Below are positions 44,110-56,828 of a stretch of 64,000 nt of DNA, one piece after another. Position 1 is the stretch's first letter, and the number at the start of each line of letters is the position of its first letter. A program made the position numbers and the translations under genes. This DNA is from Valencia hispanica (Eukaryota > Chordata > Actinopteri > Cyprinodontiformes > Valenciidae), in contig OY747716.1 of NCBI GenBank assembly GCA_963556495.2, positions 14,413,571 through 14,477,570 of the forward strand, written 5' to 3'. The notes below the pieces were generated by a model that was not told where the DNA came from, made no database searches, and was given only the letters and a program-made list of their open reading frames with translations.

Positions 44110-45640
44110 ATATGATCAATGTTCCCTCTAATTTTTCATGTGTCTGAGCAAACACACAAACGCCCTGAGCGTCTCTTTGACCATTGTGAGCAACATCAGA
44201 TATGTGCACTGTGGTCATGCCAGCATCGCATCCATCCAGTTTACATAGTTTGTTAAAATAATCAAATTACAGCATTTAAATTTCTGTGAGAATACTTTTT
44301 AATTAAGTACATTATCCCACTTACAATGAAAATGATAAAGATCTTATTCATGACCTGTGTAGTGTGTTAACACTATTGTAAGTATAAATATTTCATTGTA
44401 TCTGTGGAGAAACATGAACTGCCAAGTAAGCCAAGCTAACTATGAACTTAAATTTTGAAAACACACTTAACATTTTTATTATAAAGGTCTGACTTGTATT
44501 ATAAGTATGAGGCATTGTGTGAAGTTCTTGCTGAGCACTGGGTATGAGTGGTCTGGGAGAGGGTCCTGTAACTCTTTGTCTGCAAAATACAGTATATAAT
44601 CACACGATTATTTGTATTTCTGCTACTCATAAACTGGTGACACTATTTAATGATCACTTTTCATAAATGAACATTGTAAATAAATGACACTAGATAAGCA
44701 CAGATCTGATTGAGGACTTAAATTTCACTATTTTTTTCATCTCTTCTCACGTATCCAGTTGTTGTACACGTTGTCCAGGTTGATGGCCTCATCGGCTTGC
44801 AGCTTTGACTTTATGCGCATCAGCTGATCCAAAGGTTCCACTTCAAGACGATTTCTCGATGCTTTTTTGATATGATTCATTAAACTAAAGCGTCTTTCAC
44901 AGTCTGCACCGGATGCTTGAAATGTAGCACAAATATTGATTGATTAGCTGCGTAAATATGTTTGTGGATCGCATAATTGGCTGGAGCAGCCATCCACTGG
45001 TCCCTCAATGATATTAACGTTATTGTCTTGAAGCGAAATCTTTTAATCCAAATGCAGAATCAAACACTAAAAAATTTATTCACACACTATGAGCAGGTAT
45101 ACCGCAGTCCTGCTGACTGATAGGAGCAGGAGCAGCACTGCTATGTTCCCATTGCAGGTTAAAGGCTCAATTCTGATTTCTTGTCAAAATCCATTTTCCT
45201 ATTCAACTTTGTTTTTGTTTTTTCTTTTATGGCGGCTGAAACAATCCAATGATAAAGTTACAAACTAAGACTGACAATAATGAGCCCGTTTCTTAGAGGA
45301 ATAAAACGAAAACTTTAGATGTTTTCAGAACATTCCATAATCCCCCTTTTCGTTAAAGAAAATTCCATTAAAACGCTACAGGCTTTCTAAATAAAACAAG
45401 CACATTTCACAGCGCACAAACTTGGCGCTGTCAGCCGTTCTGTGCATAGACGAAAGTGCTCTGCTCCTATATGAACAGGAGGATCTGAGTTTGTGTCTGG
45501 ATTAATTAATTGTTTTACTTTAGTCTTATTTGCATACCCGTGTCTATCTTTAATCTGTGTTGTGTCAGTGTGCGGGTCTCTGCCGCATTGTTATGGAAAT
45601 AACCATGGATAACGGGTTGTGGCGGGTGTGTGTTTTTCTA
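44110..45640 (-). mobile_element. hAT transposon remnant inside the L2 LINE
   Basis: On the minus strand, 44737-44931 encodes ATFQASGADCERRFSLMNHI, then RNRLEVEPLDQLMRIKSKL and a stop. This is the C-terminal dimerisation domain of hAT transposases (CERRFSLMN signature). The rest of the transposase is missing. The outer limits are estimated from where L2 sequence stops and resumes. Confidence 0.7.
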
Positions 45641-45648
45641 ATTGGACA

Positions 45649-47165
45649 TTACTGAAAGGCAGCTCTAAACAGATACGTTTTCTGTTGTGATTTAAAAGAA
45701 CTCAGTGTTTCAGCAACTTTGCAGTTGTCTGAAAGTTTGTTCCAGATTAGAGGAGCATAGAAACTGAAAGCAGCTTCTCCATGTTTGGTTCTAATTCTAG
45801 GGATGTTGAGTAGACTGGAATTAGAGGACCTGAGTGGTCCGGGGGGGGGGTATAGTAACAGTAGAGCTTCAACATATTTTGGTGCTGAGCCATTCAATGA
45901 TTTATAAACTAGTAAAAGCTATAGGGAGCCAGTGTAAGGACTTTAAAGCTGGGATGATGTGCTCTACTTTCCTGGTTCTAGTGAGGACACGAGCAGCAGC
46001 ATTCTGGATCAGCTGCAGCTGTCTGGTTGACTTTTTAGGCAGACCTGTGAGGACGCTGTTGCAGAAATCAACCAGACTGAAGACAAAAGCATAAATGAGT
46101 TTTTCTAGGTCCTGTTGCAACATCAATCGTCTAATTCTAAGGATGTTCTTCATGTGATAGAAGGCTGACCTTGTTATTGCCTTTATGTGACCCTGGAAGG
46201 TAAGGTCTGAGTCCATTATTACACCTAAATTTCGGGCCTGATCAGTAGTTTCTAACTTTATTAATTGAAGCTGTGTGCTGACTCTTGATCGTTCCTCTTT
46301 AGGTCCAAAAATAATGTTCTGTTTTGTTTCTGTTCAGCTGGAGAAAGTTATGGCACATCCATCCATCTATTTGCTCGATGCATTTACTTAGGGTTTGGAT
46401 GGGTTCAAAGTCACCTAATGACATTGTAATGTAGAGCTGAGTATCATCTGCATAGTTATGGTAGCTAATGTTATTGGTTGTTATAATCTGGGCTAGTGGG
46501 AGGATGTAGATATTAAATAAGAGGGGCCCCAGGATGGAGCCCTGGGGCACCCCACATGTAATATCTGTTCTTTCTGATGAAAAGTTTCCTATTGAAACAA
46601 AGGCGTCCCTGTTCTTTAGGCAAGACTCGAACCAGCCAAGTAGTGTACCAGAGAGTCCGACCCAGCTCTCCTGTCGTTCCAATAGTATATCATGATCAAC
46701 AGTGTCAAATGCTGCACTGAGGTCCAACAGAACCAGCACTGTGGTTCTACCACAGTCTATATTTATGCGGATGTCATTGGAAACTTTGACGAGGGCAGTC
46801 TCGGTGCTGTGGTGAGCACGGAAACCAGACTGAAAAACATCAAAGCGGTTGGCTATTGTTAGGAAGCTATTTAACTACTGAAACAGCTTATTCAATCATC
46901 TTACTGATGAATAGAAGATTAGAGATTGGTCTGTAATTTAGCATTAACATGTTATCCAGGTTGTTCTCTTTAGTAGTGGTTTAATAACTGCTGTTTTTAA
47001 TGCCCGGGGGAAGACACCTGCTAGCAGGGATGAGTTCACTATTTGAATCCGATCAGATCCAATGACAGGGAAAACTTTCTTAAGGAAAACTCTGGGTATG
47101 ATTTCAAGACAGCAAGAGGAGGAGCTTAATTGGTTAATGATTCCTAAAAGTTTTTTTTTGGTTTA
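45649..47165 (-). pseudogene. L2-type LINE reverse transcriptase, antisense in intron 9
   Basis: Frames at 46299-46739 (LDLSAAFDTVDHDILLER, CGVPQGSILGPLLFNIY, YADDTQLYI), 45902-46216 (LIQNAAARVLTRT) and 45649-45897 (PRIRTKHGEAAFSFYAPLIW) give the reverse transcriptase and C-terminus of an L2-clade LINE. Frameshifts separate them. Upstream sequence to about 47165 still resembles the element. Confidence 0.85.
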
Positions 47166-49699
47166 ATTCATGGAATTCTGACATTTTTTCTACATTGGTA
47201 CTCCTACAAAACCATCTAAAAGGTTCAACTTCGTTTTTCATGTTTCTCTAGTTCTGGGTCTTCCAGGGTTAAGGTTGCCCCCCTCTGCTGGCCACAAGCA
47301 GTACAGCTGCATTGTTCTTCTCTCCTAAGAGCTTCATGACTGATTGCTGCAATAAAACTAATCCGTCCAGCAGCCAGTAGCAGCAGGAAACTAATTTCTG
47401 ATTAATAATGTTGTCCTCTAACAACTGTTTTGTTTCTCTTAATAACTACAGCTCTCAGTCTAAATATCATGATTGTAGTGCTCATGATACATTGACTGAA
47501 TGTCTAAGTGGAGATTATATTAATGACATCATTTTATATTTATAAACAAATCATTTCTCAACTCAAAGACCTGACTAGATCTTTCCTCACCACCGTTCTC
47601 TCATTTTCTCACATTGAGACATTTAAAGTGATTCAGCTTCATTTTACTAAACGTCCAGTCGTTATTCATTCTGTCCAGTTATACCAGCATTCTTCCTATG
47701 ATGCATTCAGGAACTGGTTTCTTCTTGTTACTGGGTGATCTTCACTCTGAACCTGCAGTATGAACACTGATCCATCCTCTTCAGTTCAAACTCTGCCAAG
47801 TTTCACCTCTCCTCTCTGACATTAGGATCTACAAAGCATCACCAGTGGCCTGAATCCATCTGTCACCAATCCAGCACTGCAGACAGTCCAGCAGATCAGA
47901 GCACCACACTTGATACAGATGTTCGCTCCTGCTAGCAACACATGCAGAGCAGCATTACATAAAGGGCCAAACAGGGTATCACTGGCAGCTCTGCTAACCC
48001 CATTCCTGCTCCACATCCTTAGTGTTGTGATTTATTGGCCTGGAGTTGCTCAGGCAGGTCAGACTGTGTCTGCAGATTCCCATCTGCAGCTCCAGAAGAA
48101 CCAGGTTAGAAGGAGACCTTCATTCAGCCACATAGAGGCAGAGAAAGCTGCAGGGAAAGAAGAAGCACCATGTGGACAGAAAGCATCTTCATGAGGCTCA
48201 CATGAAGTTCATGAAAGAACCTTTTGGTTCTGCTTTTATCCTTCAGACTGGTTTCTTTAACTATAGACTTTCATCAAACAGTATAATGAAACTTTTATAT
48301 GAACTGTTGAATGAATGAATGAATCTCTTATTAACACGCCTGATTTCACTCTGGTGCTAACCTCTGAGGATTAAAGTGCAGCAGGTAGCAGCTGCACATT
48401 TCTGCCTATTTGGGGAGTTTTTATTATTTGACTTGATCTCAGGTCTTTTACTCAGATGTTTGATAACAATCAGATCTCTTATGACTGCTGTTGTTAGCCT
48501 GATGTTTTCATACTGATATATTATGTTGTATTTATATGTATTTTTAATAATTCAAGTAGCTTTGTCAGTGGGTCCACTTCTTCAGAACCCCGGACCAACT
48601 CCTACTAACCTCGGTTCCTTTGCCAGTGTGCATTTCCTCAGAGATCACTATACTGCTCAGCTACTCAAGATCCCAACAAGATTCTTTCAGTCTTTGATGT
48701 TCATTAAACCTTCAGTATCTCTTCTATAGCCGCCATGTTGTAATGCCATGAGGACCAGAAGTCATTGACGTTGAGTCTATTTGGATTTTCTTCCCATGAA
48801 GCTTTGCATCCTGTGGAAACAAGTTTGTGATCGTTAATAAAAACTAATTGAATCTTTCTAGCAAGATAAAAAAGACTGTTAAACACTGAATAAATCCCAG
48901 GTAAAACTTGATTGATGCATTGATGCAGGTTTGAAGCAGCTTTAATTTGTTTGAATCATTTCTTCTGAGGTTGAATAGAGGTTGGATGTTTTCCACTCTG
49001 AGCATCTGCTCTGGTCCTGCTGAAGGAAAGTCAGAAATCCTTCACCATAAAAGATTTCAGATGTAGTCAATGTCTGAAAGAATGTCGACAATCCTTCAAG
49101 ACCAAAGTGTCTGAAAATGAAAACATATGAGCTGTTTTCTGATTTCCCAGCTATCGCTCTTGAACATCACATTTTTTCTTGTTTTTACAAGGTATGAAGC
49201 TCGCCCAGCGAATCCTTTGAAGAGTTAGAATGGAGGAGACAAACAGGCAGTAGATCCACTGCTGTTAATGGGCAAATGGTTCACATCGAGGCTTTAGCTT
49301 CATGATATGGAGAACACATGTTGCTGTAATCCTGCAGTGGCCGAGAGCTGCTCTGTGAAGAAGGCCTGATCAGACTGGTGTTCATGTTGATTTGTACTGA
49401 TGATCCACACTCGGTTCTAGCTGTGAGGAGAACATGACGGAGACAAAACAAGCATCTAAATTCAGACTAGAGTCAGGTTCTGGTTCAGGAGCTGCAGTCT
49501 CTCTGCAGAGCCAATGTCTCCCTCTGTGTTTACCACCACCCAGCTACATACAAGCCTGCAGTAACGACCAATCAGCTCCAGAGAAAGTGATATTATTCAG
49601 AGAGAGGCTGCAGACATCGTGACACTATGAGCACTGCATCAACTCCTTTAATTTAGTCTTCCAATTTTCTTTATTCCTGTTTGACAAACTTGTTTTCAG

Positions 49700-49846
49700 G
49701 CAGCAGACCAGACAGCCTCTGTGCTCATTCTCTGCGCCATGATGGAGCTTGATCTAATGAAGGAGACCTGCCAGCTGGCCTTCCAGGACTTAGGTGGGCT
49801 GGAAGTCCTCCTTAACCTGCTGGATACAAAAGACATCAGATGCAAA
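49700..49846 (+). CDS. odad2: odad2 exon 10 (first armadillo repeat)
   Basis: Encodes AADQTASVLILCAMMELDL through FQDLGGLEVLLNLLDTKDI and RCK, 49 codons in phase 0. The acceptor is TTTTCAG|GC and the donor GCAAA|GTGAGT. ETCQLAFQDLGGLEVLLNLL is an armadillo helix set. Confidence 0.95.
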
Positions 49847-50170
49847 GTGAGTCGCTGTGCTGAAGCTGGACCTGGATGGACTTCTGTGTGTCAGTCTGGG
49901 TTTTAGTTACTAAAACAGGTTTAAGTGTTGGTAGGGAGCAGGCCTTTAAAGACACAGGCAGCTGTTATTCACCACTATGACCTGTTTGGGTGCTTTTTAA
50001 ACCGGTTTCATTCTGACTTTTCAACTACTTTTAGTGGAAATACAGCTGAGTGTAGAGATATAGATGGAGGCCTCATGTTGCCATAGAAACAACAGCTATC
50101 ATAAAGCAGACCAAGGATTCGTTCTCCTTCTTACACATTGTTGTTTTTATCCGAAATTTTTTATGATCAG
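49847..50170 (+). other. odad2 intron 10
   Basis: 324 bp; no feature beyond GTTGCCATAGAAAC near 50079, which weakly resembles an RFX X-box. Confidence 0.5.
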
Positions 50171-50380
50171 ATCGGTTCTTTGAAAATCCTGTCAAAGATC
50201 AGCCAGAACGTTCAGCTCCGACAGACCATTGTCCACATGGGAGGCCTGCAGAGGATGGTGAACAACCTGGACTCACCAGTGAAGGAGCTGCAGGCCTTAG
50301 CTGCTGAGACGATTGCAAACGTGGCCAAGTTCTGCAGAGCAAGAAGAGTCGTGAGGCAACATGGAGGAATCAGGAAACTG
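50171..50380 (+). CDS. odad2: odad2 exon 11
   Basis: Encodes [19 protein letters not shown] through [13 protein letters not shown], 70 codons. The acceptor is GATCAG|AT and the donor [21 protein letters not shown] and [10 protein letters not shown] are near-invariant in the family. Confidence 0.97.
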
Positions 50381-51241
50381 GTGAGTCTCAGCTCAGAAAG
50401 ATGGACGTTTGGTTGTTAAGGCTGCAGTGCAACATGAGCACAGGGGAGAAAACTGAAACCTGATCTGGTCCTGGTCCTGGTCATGACTGCTGTCCTGACC
50501 TGTCCACAGTAGAGAATATGTAGAGAATCCAAACTGTTGCTCAGCTTCAATCGTCTCTTATTAGTGATGGGAGAAGGAATGGCAGCATGAAAAAGCTGCT
50601 ACAGCTTTATGATCCAACTTTTTCAGCTTTGGCTTTATTCCCTCCTTAAAGTGTCAGACGTATCAAAAGTTTCCATTTTCCCCCTGTGCTGCACAGCAGA
50701 TAGCTGACGGTGTCCATCCATTGTTAGAAAGCAGCGGATTGGCTGCTGAGGAAAGAAGCTAGAATGTCTCCTCCATCCTCTGACCTGCATTCCTGTTTGT
50801 TGACAGAAGGAGCCGTGATTAAACCCTCCATGGCTTGTATATTTTCCTCAGCTCCAAATCGGATGTGCTCATGTTGGAGTCGCTCACAGAGGCAGATTCT
50901 ACTAAACCACCTTTGAACTGTGCAGTGTGTAATAGCTTTGGTTGCTGTGTCACTGGTCAGGAATTATGGGTTAGAACTCTGAATGATCGTTCTAAACCTT
51001 CACACTGGACTTTTCTCCTTTAACATCAACATCTGTCCTGACAGTTTTCCACTCCTGCATCTCTGCTGTTTTCATCCTCACACAGCTGGTGGTTATAGTT
51101 TTAATTACACCTTTAATCATGGTGAACAACTTATTGTTCCCATCTGAAAGCCTCCATTATCACCTCAATGTTGCAAATCCTGAAATCCTCTCAGCCTCAC
51201 CGATTTTTTTTTGAAAAGTCTGGGATCCTCTCTCTGATCAG
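50381..51241 (+). other. odad2 intron 11
   Basis: 861 bp; no feature recognised. Confidence 0.6.
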
Positions 51242-51475
51242 GTGAAGCTCCTGGACTGCTTCCCTAATTCAGCCGACCCGAGAACAAACATGGAGAAGGA
51301 TTTGGAGGTTGCCCGCTGTGGAGCCTCCGCTCTGTGGAGCTGCAGCAAAAGTACCAAGAACAAGGAGGCCATTCGTAGAGCTGGGGGGATCCCTCTGCTG
51401 GGACGCCTGCTCAGGTCTCCACATGAGAACATGCTGATCCCTGTTGTGGGCACCCTGCAGGAATGTGCTTCACAG
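51242..51475 (+). CDS. odad2: odad2 exon 12
   Basis: Encodes [16 protein letters not shown] through [11 protein letters not shown], 78 codons. [18 protein letters not shown] and [12 protein letters not shown] are conserved armadillo segments. The acceptor is GATCAG|GT and the donor ACAG|GTGAGG. Confidence 0.97.
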
Positions 51476-52684
51476 GTGAGGAGAGACTGTATATGAACTT
51501 GTGTCCTTTGCTGTAAGTTATGTGAATCTGATTCTGTGAAGCAGTTATTACTGTAAATGGTAACTGAGATTCAGGTCAGTATGATTATATTTTACATTGA
51601 TCCAATTTAGCCATTCAAATCCCTAACAAACTTTGCATAATTTATTTATTTTTATCCGTACAGATTTATTAATGACATATTTAGTACATTGGAGCTATTC
51701 TTTGAAATGTATTAATCTGTTAGAATTATGAAACTCAGGAGCTCCAGTTGTTGTAGGACCCAAATGGAGACAGGACAACAGGAAAGTCATGGTGTGGTTG
51801 AAGATTGAATAAAATCTATAAAATCTTTAAAAACAGAGATGACACAAGGAGAAAAAACATGGCTGGTAAAGAACCAGAAGACAGGACAGCAGAATCTGGC
51901 AAGGTGTGACTGAAACTGGCAGACTGATAAAGTTTAGGACCAGTTGGAACCAGGACCAGTTGAGTCTAGACGACAGAAGCAAGACAAGGGAGCTCAGAGA
52001 AAAATGGCTGCAGAGCAAAATAAACAGGAGATTAAAATACAATAGCTAAACAGAACAACAATGAAAATTAAGAATACAAAAACTGAGGAATGAGTCAAAT
52101 ACTGAAGACCAAAACTGACAAATAAAAACAAAGTACAACAGGTGATGACAAGTAAAGCTAACAAAGAATTTTCACTGTTGAAGTTATTTGACATTTTGCT
52201 GACAAAAGTCTAAACCATAAAGATTTTTTTGTGAAAACAGGATATTTTGATTCCTTAGATGAAATGTTTCTAATCTTGTTCCCTGGAGATTTTTAGTTTT
52301 CCATTAAGATTCAGTCTGACTGCTGTTTGGATCAAGACTGACTTTCAAAACTGTTGGTGAAATCTTCAGCATCCATGTAGGGGTTCAGCTTTAAGGTGAG
52401 CAGGCAGGTCAGAGGTCAAGAGAGACAACACAGCATCCACTTTAAGGTTGAAATAGTGAACCTGAGTAATCAGAAGGGTTCTTTGTATCAGAGTGGACCA
52501 TGTCTCAACTCAGAACTTTTATCAAGATGTAAAGAACAAGTGGAACAAGATGAGTTTTTATATAAAATGTGGGATAAATGAATAGTAATGGATTCATCAT
52601 CCTGTTAAAGTGTGTACAGTAAATAATATATGTGAATATTTAATCATGCTGATGTTGTTTTGTTGGGTTTTTCTGTTCCTACAG
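51476..52684 (+). other. odad2 intron 12
   Basis: 1.2 kb; no feature recognised. Confidence 0.6.
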
Positions 52685-52795
52685 GAAACCTACAGGGTTG
52701 CCATTCAAACTGAAGGGATGATGGAGGACTTGGTGGAGAACCTGAGGAGAGACAATGATGAGCTCCAGATGCTTTGTGCCAGTGCCATCTTTAAG
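52685..52795 (+). CDS. odad2: odad2 exon 13
   Basis: Encodes ETYRVAIQTEGMMEDLVENL through MLCASAIFK, 37 codons in phase 0. The acceptor is CTACAG|GA and the donor TAAG|GTACTT. Confidence 0.93.
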
Positions 52796-52967
52796 GTACT
52801 TGGTTTTCTTTCTTCTGCACGGCTCAGTGCTCAGGAGTTTATCTTGGTGAAAACAGAGATGGTTTTATTTGGACTGAACCTCTTCATTGACACAAACACC
52901 TGACCTCTGTAGCTCCTGATCAGAGCCAGACTGCAGATCTCTCTCAGGCCTCTCGTTTGCTTCACAG

Positions 52968-53122
52968 TGTGCAGAGGACAAACAGACCCGGGACCTGGTC
53001 CGCAGCTACAAAGGTCTGCAGCCGCTGGTTTCACTGCTCGCTAAAGCAGACAACAAGCAGCTCCTGGCTGCTGCCACGGGGGCCATTTGGAAATGTTCAT
53101 TCAGCATGGAGAACGTAGCTAT
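52968..53122 (+). CDS. odad2: odad2 exon 14
   Basis: Encodes [20 protein letters not shown] through [14 protein letters not shown]. The donor AT|GTACGC leaves two bases that fit exon 15. CAEDKxTRDLVR and GAIWKCS are family signatures. Confidence 0.95.
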
Positions 53123-56100
53123 GTACGCACAGACCCTCAGCTCCACATTTCTACTAGTTATGAACCCACCTGGACTCATGGAGCCACGTGGTAATATACA
53201 GAACATGTTTTCTGGTTCTTATTTTAGTGATTTTTCTGGTAACAGATCAGAATGACTTCAACAAATCTCGACCTTCTCACTGGAACAGCGATCTACCAAA
53301 GTTCTGTGTAAAAGAGCTTTAATAGGAATTAGACATTTCATCCCTATGTGCCAATAACCTTTGGAGCCTGCGCTTGCTGAGCTGATGTGGTTAACAGCCG
53401 TCTCTCTCTGTGTAAAAACTGAACAGCAACAATGGATCCAGAACAGGAGGGTTCAGCCTGCCTGCTGCAGCTTTGTGACGCCGTGCCATCAGTACATATG
53501 TTAGTTTTATATGCAGCTGTCACTCAGTCATGACTCACTGTGTCATTCTTTCCACTCTCCTCTGTTGTCAGATCTTCCTTTCTTTCCCAGTTTGTCCAGT
53601 TAAAGTGATTATTGGTGTAAAATGTCCAGTTTATGTTCTGATTCTATCAGCTCTGATCTTTAATGTGAGTGTTTGCTTTTAGATTTCAGACTTTTCCTCC
53701 ATTAACAGCGGATCAGGCAGACTTTATAGACCTCAGTGATGTCATTTAAGGCCCGTTAGAACCGAACCAGTCGGGATCACAGTGAAATCAGCCTTGAGAC
53801 ATGTTTTAATGTCAGAGGGCTGACAGGACCTTTAATCATTAGTCATGTAAGGCAGAGGTTTATTGAAGTGTCATTTATCCTGGTTGGACGGTTCCTGACT
53901 TGGACTTTAGTGTCAGATGAGTTTTAAGTCAGTAATTTTCCCTCTAATATAAATAATGCCCTCAGACTGAGTCCTGGCAGCCCAACACATTCCCTCTAGT
54001 GAGGCCTTGAAAGACTGATTAATCCGTATTTATTTTCCTCTTCAGTGTGAGTCTGGGAGTGTAATGTGTAACCCACATGCACAGATTTAATACCTCAGAA
54101 ACACATTCATCAATCTGAAGCTTTTTCTGTTGATTGTAGCCAAGCTGCTGATGAGACGTTGTCCTTTAAACATTTCTATGATAATGAATATGAAGCTGAA
54201 GGCTTCAGCTGAGGTGAAATAGTTTAAAAACACTTTTCTTCATCTAAAATGATGTGTGGTTCAAAACTGCTGCGGAGCTCTAAAAACAGGAAGAACAGAT
54301 CTATCCTCACTTTCTAGATCAGAACTGAACCAATCAGATCCTACATTTAAGTTCTCTTTACTGAAACATGTCAGTGGATTTGTTTTTATTCTCTCAGGAT
54401 TATTGAACAAGTGAAAACGTCTGGATCAGAAGCTGAGAGTGAAGTAGTTAAAGCATTACTGTCAGTAAAAGAACGGCTGCTAATGAAACAAGGTTTTAAG
54501 GCCCCGCCCTCTTTTCAGAGTCGGTCACAGGCTGAGTGTTGAAGTAAAAAGAAAATCCTTTTGGAAGGTTTTAGGCTGCTGTAAGAACTGGAGGCAATGT
54601 GGGATTTTCTGTCTTTGATGAAGTGAAACTCAGGATTCTGTCTTCTTTTAGTGACGGATGATTTACTTGGTCTGGACAGGATGGAGGTCTTGTTGATTTG
54701 AGACAAGTAGCAGCAAATGTTCAACTTTTCCTCATTAATGAAGTATCTAAATGAGGAATGATTGATGTCCTGAAATATAAATCCAATCATAAGATAAATG
54801 TGTGTAAAGCACATTGTCACATGTTGTACTTTTTAAAGGGCTCCTGCTGTACCAAGGACAAGGTTCTGAATCAAATCTGAGGACAGAGAAACAATGAAAC
54901 ATTATTTAGTGCAGATTTCTAGTGGCGTCCAGATGTGGCCTCCGGTGTCAGTCTGTGGACAGAGGTGTTCTAGTCACACAGAAATGCTGGAAAAGGCTTT
55001 AACAAAAGGCTGAGGCAATAAGTTTGCAGTGGAAAGTGGAGACTGCCAAGTCTTGGAGTGTGTTTGCCAGAGCAGCAACCTTTGGGTCAAGATTGGGAGG
55101 TTTGCTTCCATCTTACCTGTGCTGCAGGCCGACCACGAGCAGAACATTATGTCCCCTTTAAATGATTCTTCTCCTGACCTTACCCACGATAGTCACTGCC
55201 CTGATATTCTGCTGTCAGTTCTATCAGATTGATCTGTTTATCTTGTTCCTCATTGATTTAATGACTGTCAGGTTTCTGTGATCATTGCTGAACAGCTCAG
55301 GGTTTCACTTGAACCTGCTCTAAAGCCCATAGTCACCACAGTAGCAAAGCATTGATTGATGATCTAGAAGTGGTTAATTTAGTGATGAACTGGTGAAGAT
55401 GAAGAAGTGCTGCTCACACAGCAGCTCCAATGTGGCTCCTGTCTCCTCTAACAGGCTTTAGAAGCCTCCAGTTGTGTAGAGGCCTGTATTTTCAGTTTGT
55501 GTAACGTTACTCTGGCCATAACACAATGACCTCAGCTGGACCCACCACAACTAGACATGAGCCAGTGTTGATTTATCAAAACAAGATCCTTGTACAGTAG
55601 TGAGCTGCAGACAGAGATGCTGGAGGAAAGCCATTGTTCTTCATTATGGTAAAGTGGACTAAAGTTAACATTGGCAGCTGCTCTGTTCATTAGCAGTGTT
55701 TTCACTCTGAAGAAGAGGCCGTGGTTCAGTGGACCAAGTGACCTCAGCCCTCTACAATAGCTAACAGATCATGATGCCAGCAACCGTAACTGGGAATAAA
55801 AATAGCCGGAGAACATAACTGTACATCAGAGCGTTGCTGAGGTTTTAGTGTAACCACAGTATATCCCTTCTGAATGTTGACTATAGTTTACTACTCTATA
55901 GCGAAGGCAAACAAGGCAAAAACACAGAGTTAAAGAGGGAGGAAGAGTTTCCAATGTTTGGTTCTGCAAAGTGAAGACGATGGTCGGCTGTGAGGAGCCG
56001 TGGGAAAAGTGTTTGTTCTGCTGGGTTAAAGCGAGATCCTGATGTTGCTGAGAGCAACGTGATCTTGACCTTTGACCCAGACACCTGATGATCATTTAGC

Positions 56101-56562
56101 TCTGGAGATACATGGTTATTCTGAATGTCGAATCACTGATATTTAATGACCACCTCAGATGAATTCATGACTACATGAAAGATCAGGAGCTTCAGAAGCA
56201 AAGAGTTTCATAGAATCTAGGATTAAAGTCACTATAAACGTTCAGGCTTTCTAAATGAATCATAAATGTTTGCTTCATCATAATTATTGTTTTTAGACAG
56301 ATTTGATGTGTTTATTAGTCCGTTTTTATGATGTCATTATTTTCTCCGTTCATAAACCACTTAATAGCATCATTGTTATCATGTTTAGCTAAGTTCGAGC
56401 CTCTTTGATTCTGAGCTGCTAGCTTCACTGTCCTCACAGACCTGAGGTCAGCACACTGGCTCATAAACAGCTGCTGAAGTAGATGAAGAGTGGATACGGT
56501 TGTTTTCAGACATGCTGGGTCTGTCTGTAGCTGCATCTTTTCTTGCTGTTGTTCCCCCAAAG
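53123..56562 (+). other. odad2 intron 14 (3.4 kb)
   Basis: No repeat family or gene was recognised in this intron. Confidence 0.6.
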
Positions 56563-56743
56563 CTTTCAGGAGAACAAAGCTCTGCAGATCCTGATTGGTC
56601 TGCTGACTGATCAGCCTGAAGAGGTCCTGGTCAATGTAGTGGGAGCTCTGGGACAGTTTGCTCAGATACCAGCTAACAAGACCACCATCTGTAACAGTGG
56701 GGGCATCAAGGCCCTCATTCATCTTCTCAATGGAACGAACCAG
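56563..56743 (+). CDS. odad2: odad2 exon 15
   Basis: Encodes FQENKALQILIGLLTDQPEE through IKALIHLLNGTNQ. The phase requires acceptor CCAAAG|CTTT rather than the nearby TTTCAG. The donor is CCAG|GTATAT, phase 0. TDQPEEVLVNVVGALG is near-invariant. Confidence 0.95.
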
Positions 56744-56828
56744 GTATATTATGTTGCTTCTTCCTGAAGTTCTTGGTAAAACTCTCTGCTTTATTGATCC
56801 ATGCATCTGCTCTCTGTCATTGAACCAG

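Larger units (their letters stand above)
41843..49699 (+). other. odad2 intron 9 (7.9 kb)
   Basis: The largest intron. It contains an antisense L2 LINE (43954-47165) interrupted by a hAT remnant. Outside these (41843-43950 and 47170-49699) no further repeat or gene was recognised, apart from a short (GAAT)n run at 48308-48323. Confidence 0.65.

Noticed and set aside
50079..50092. X-box-like GTTGCCATAGAAAC as an odad2 promoter element
   Set aside because: It lies 20 kb downstream of the start codon, in an intron, with a mismatch in the second half-site.
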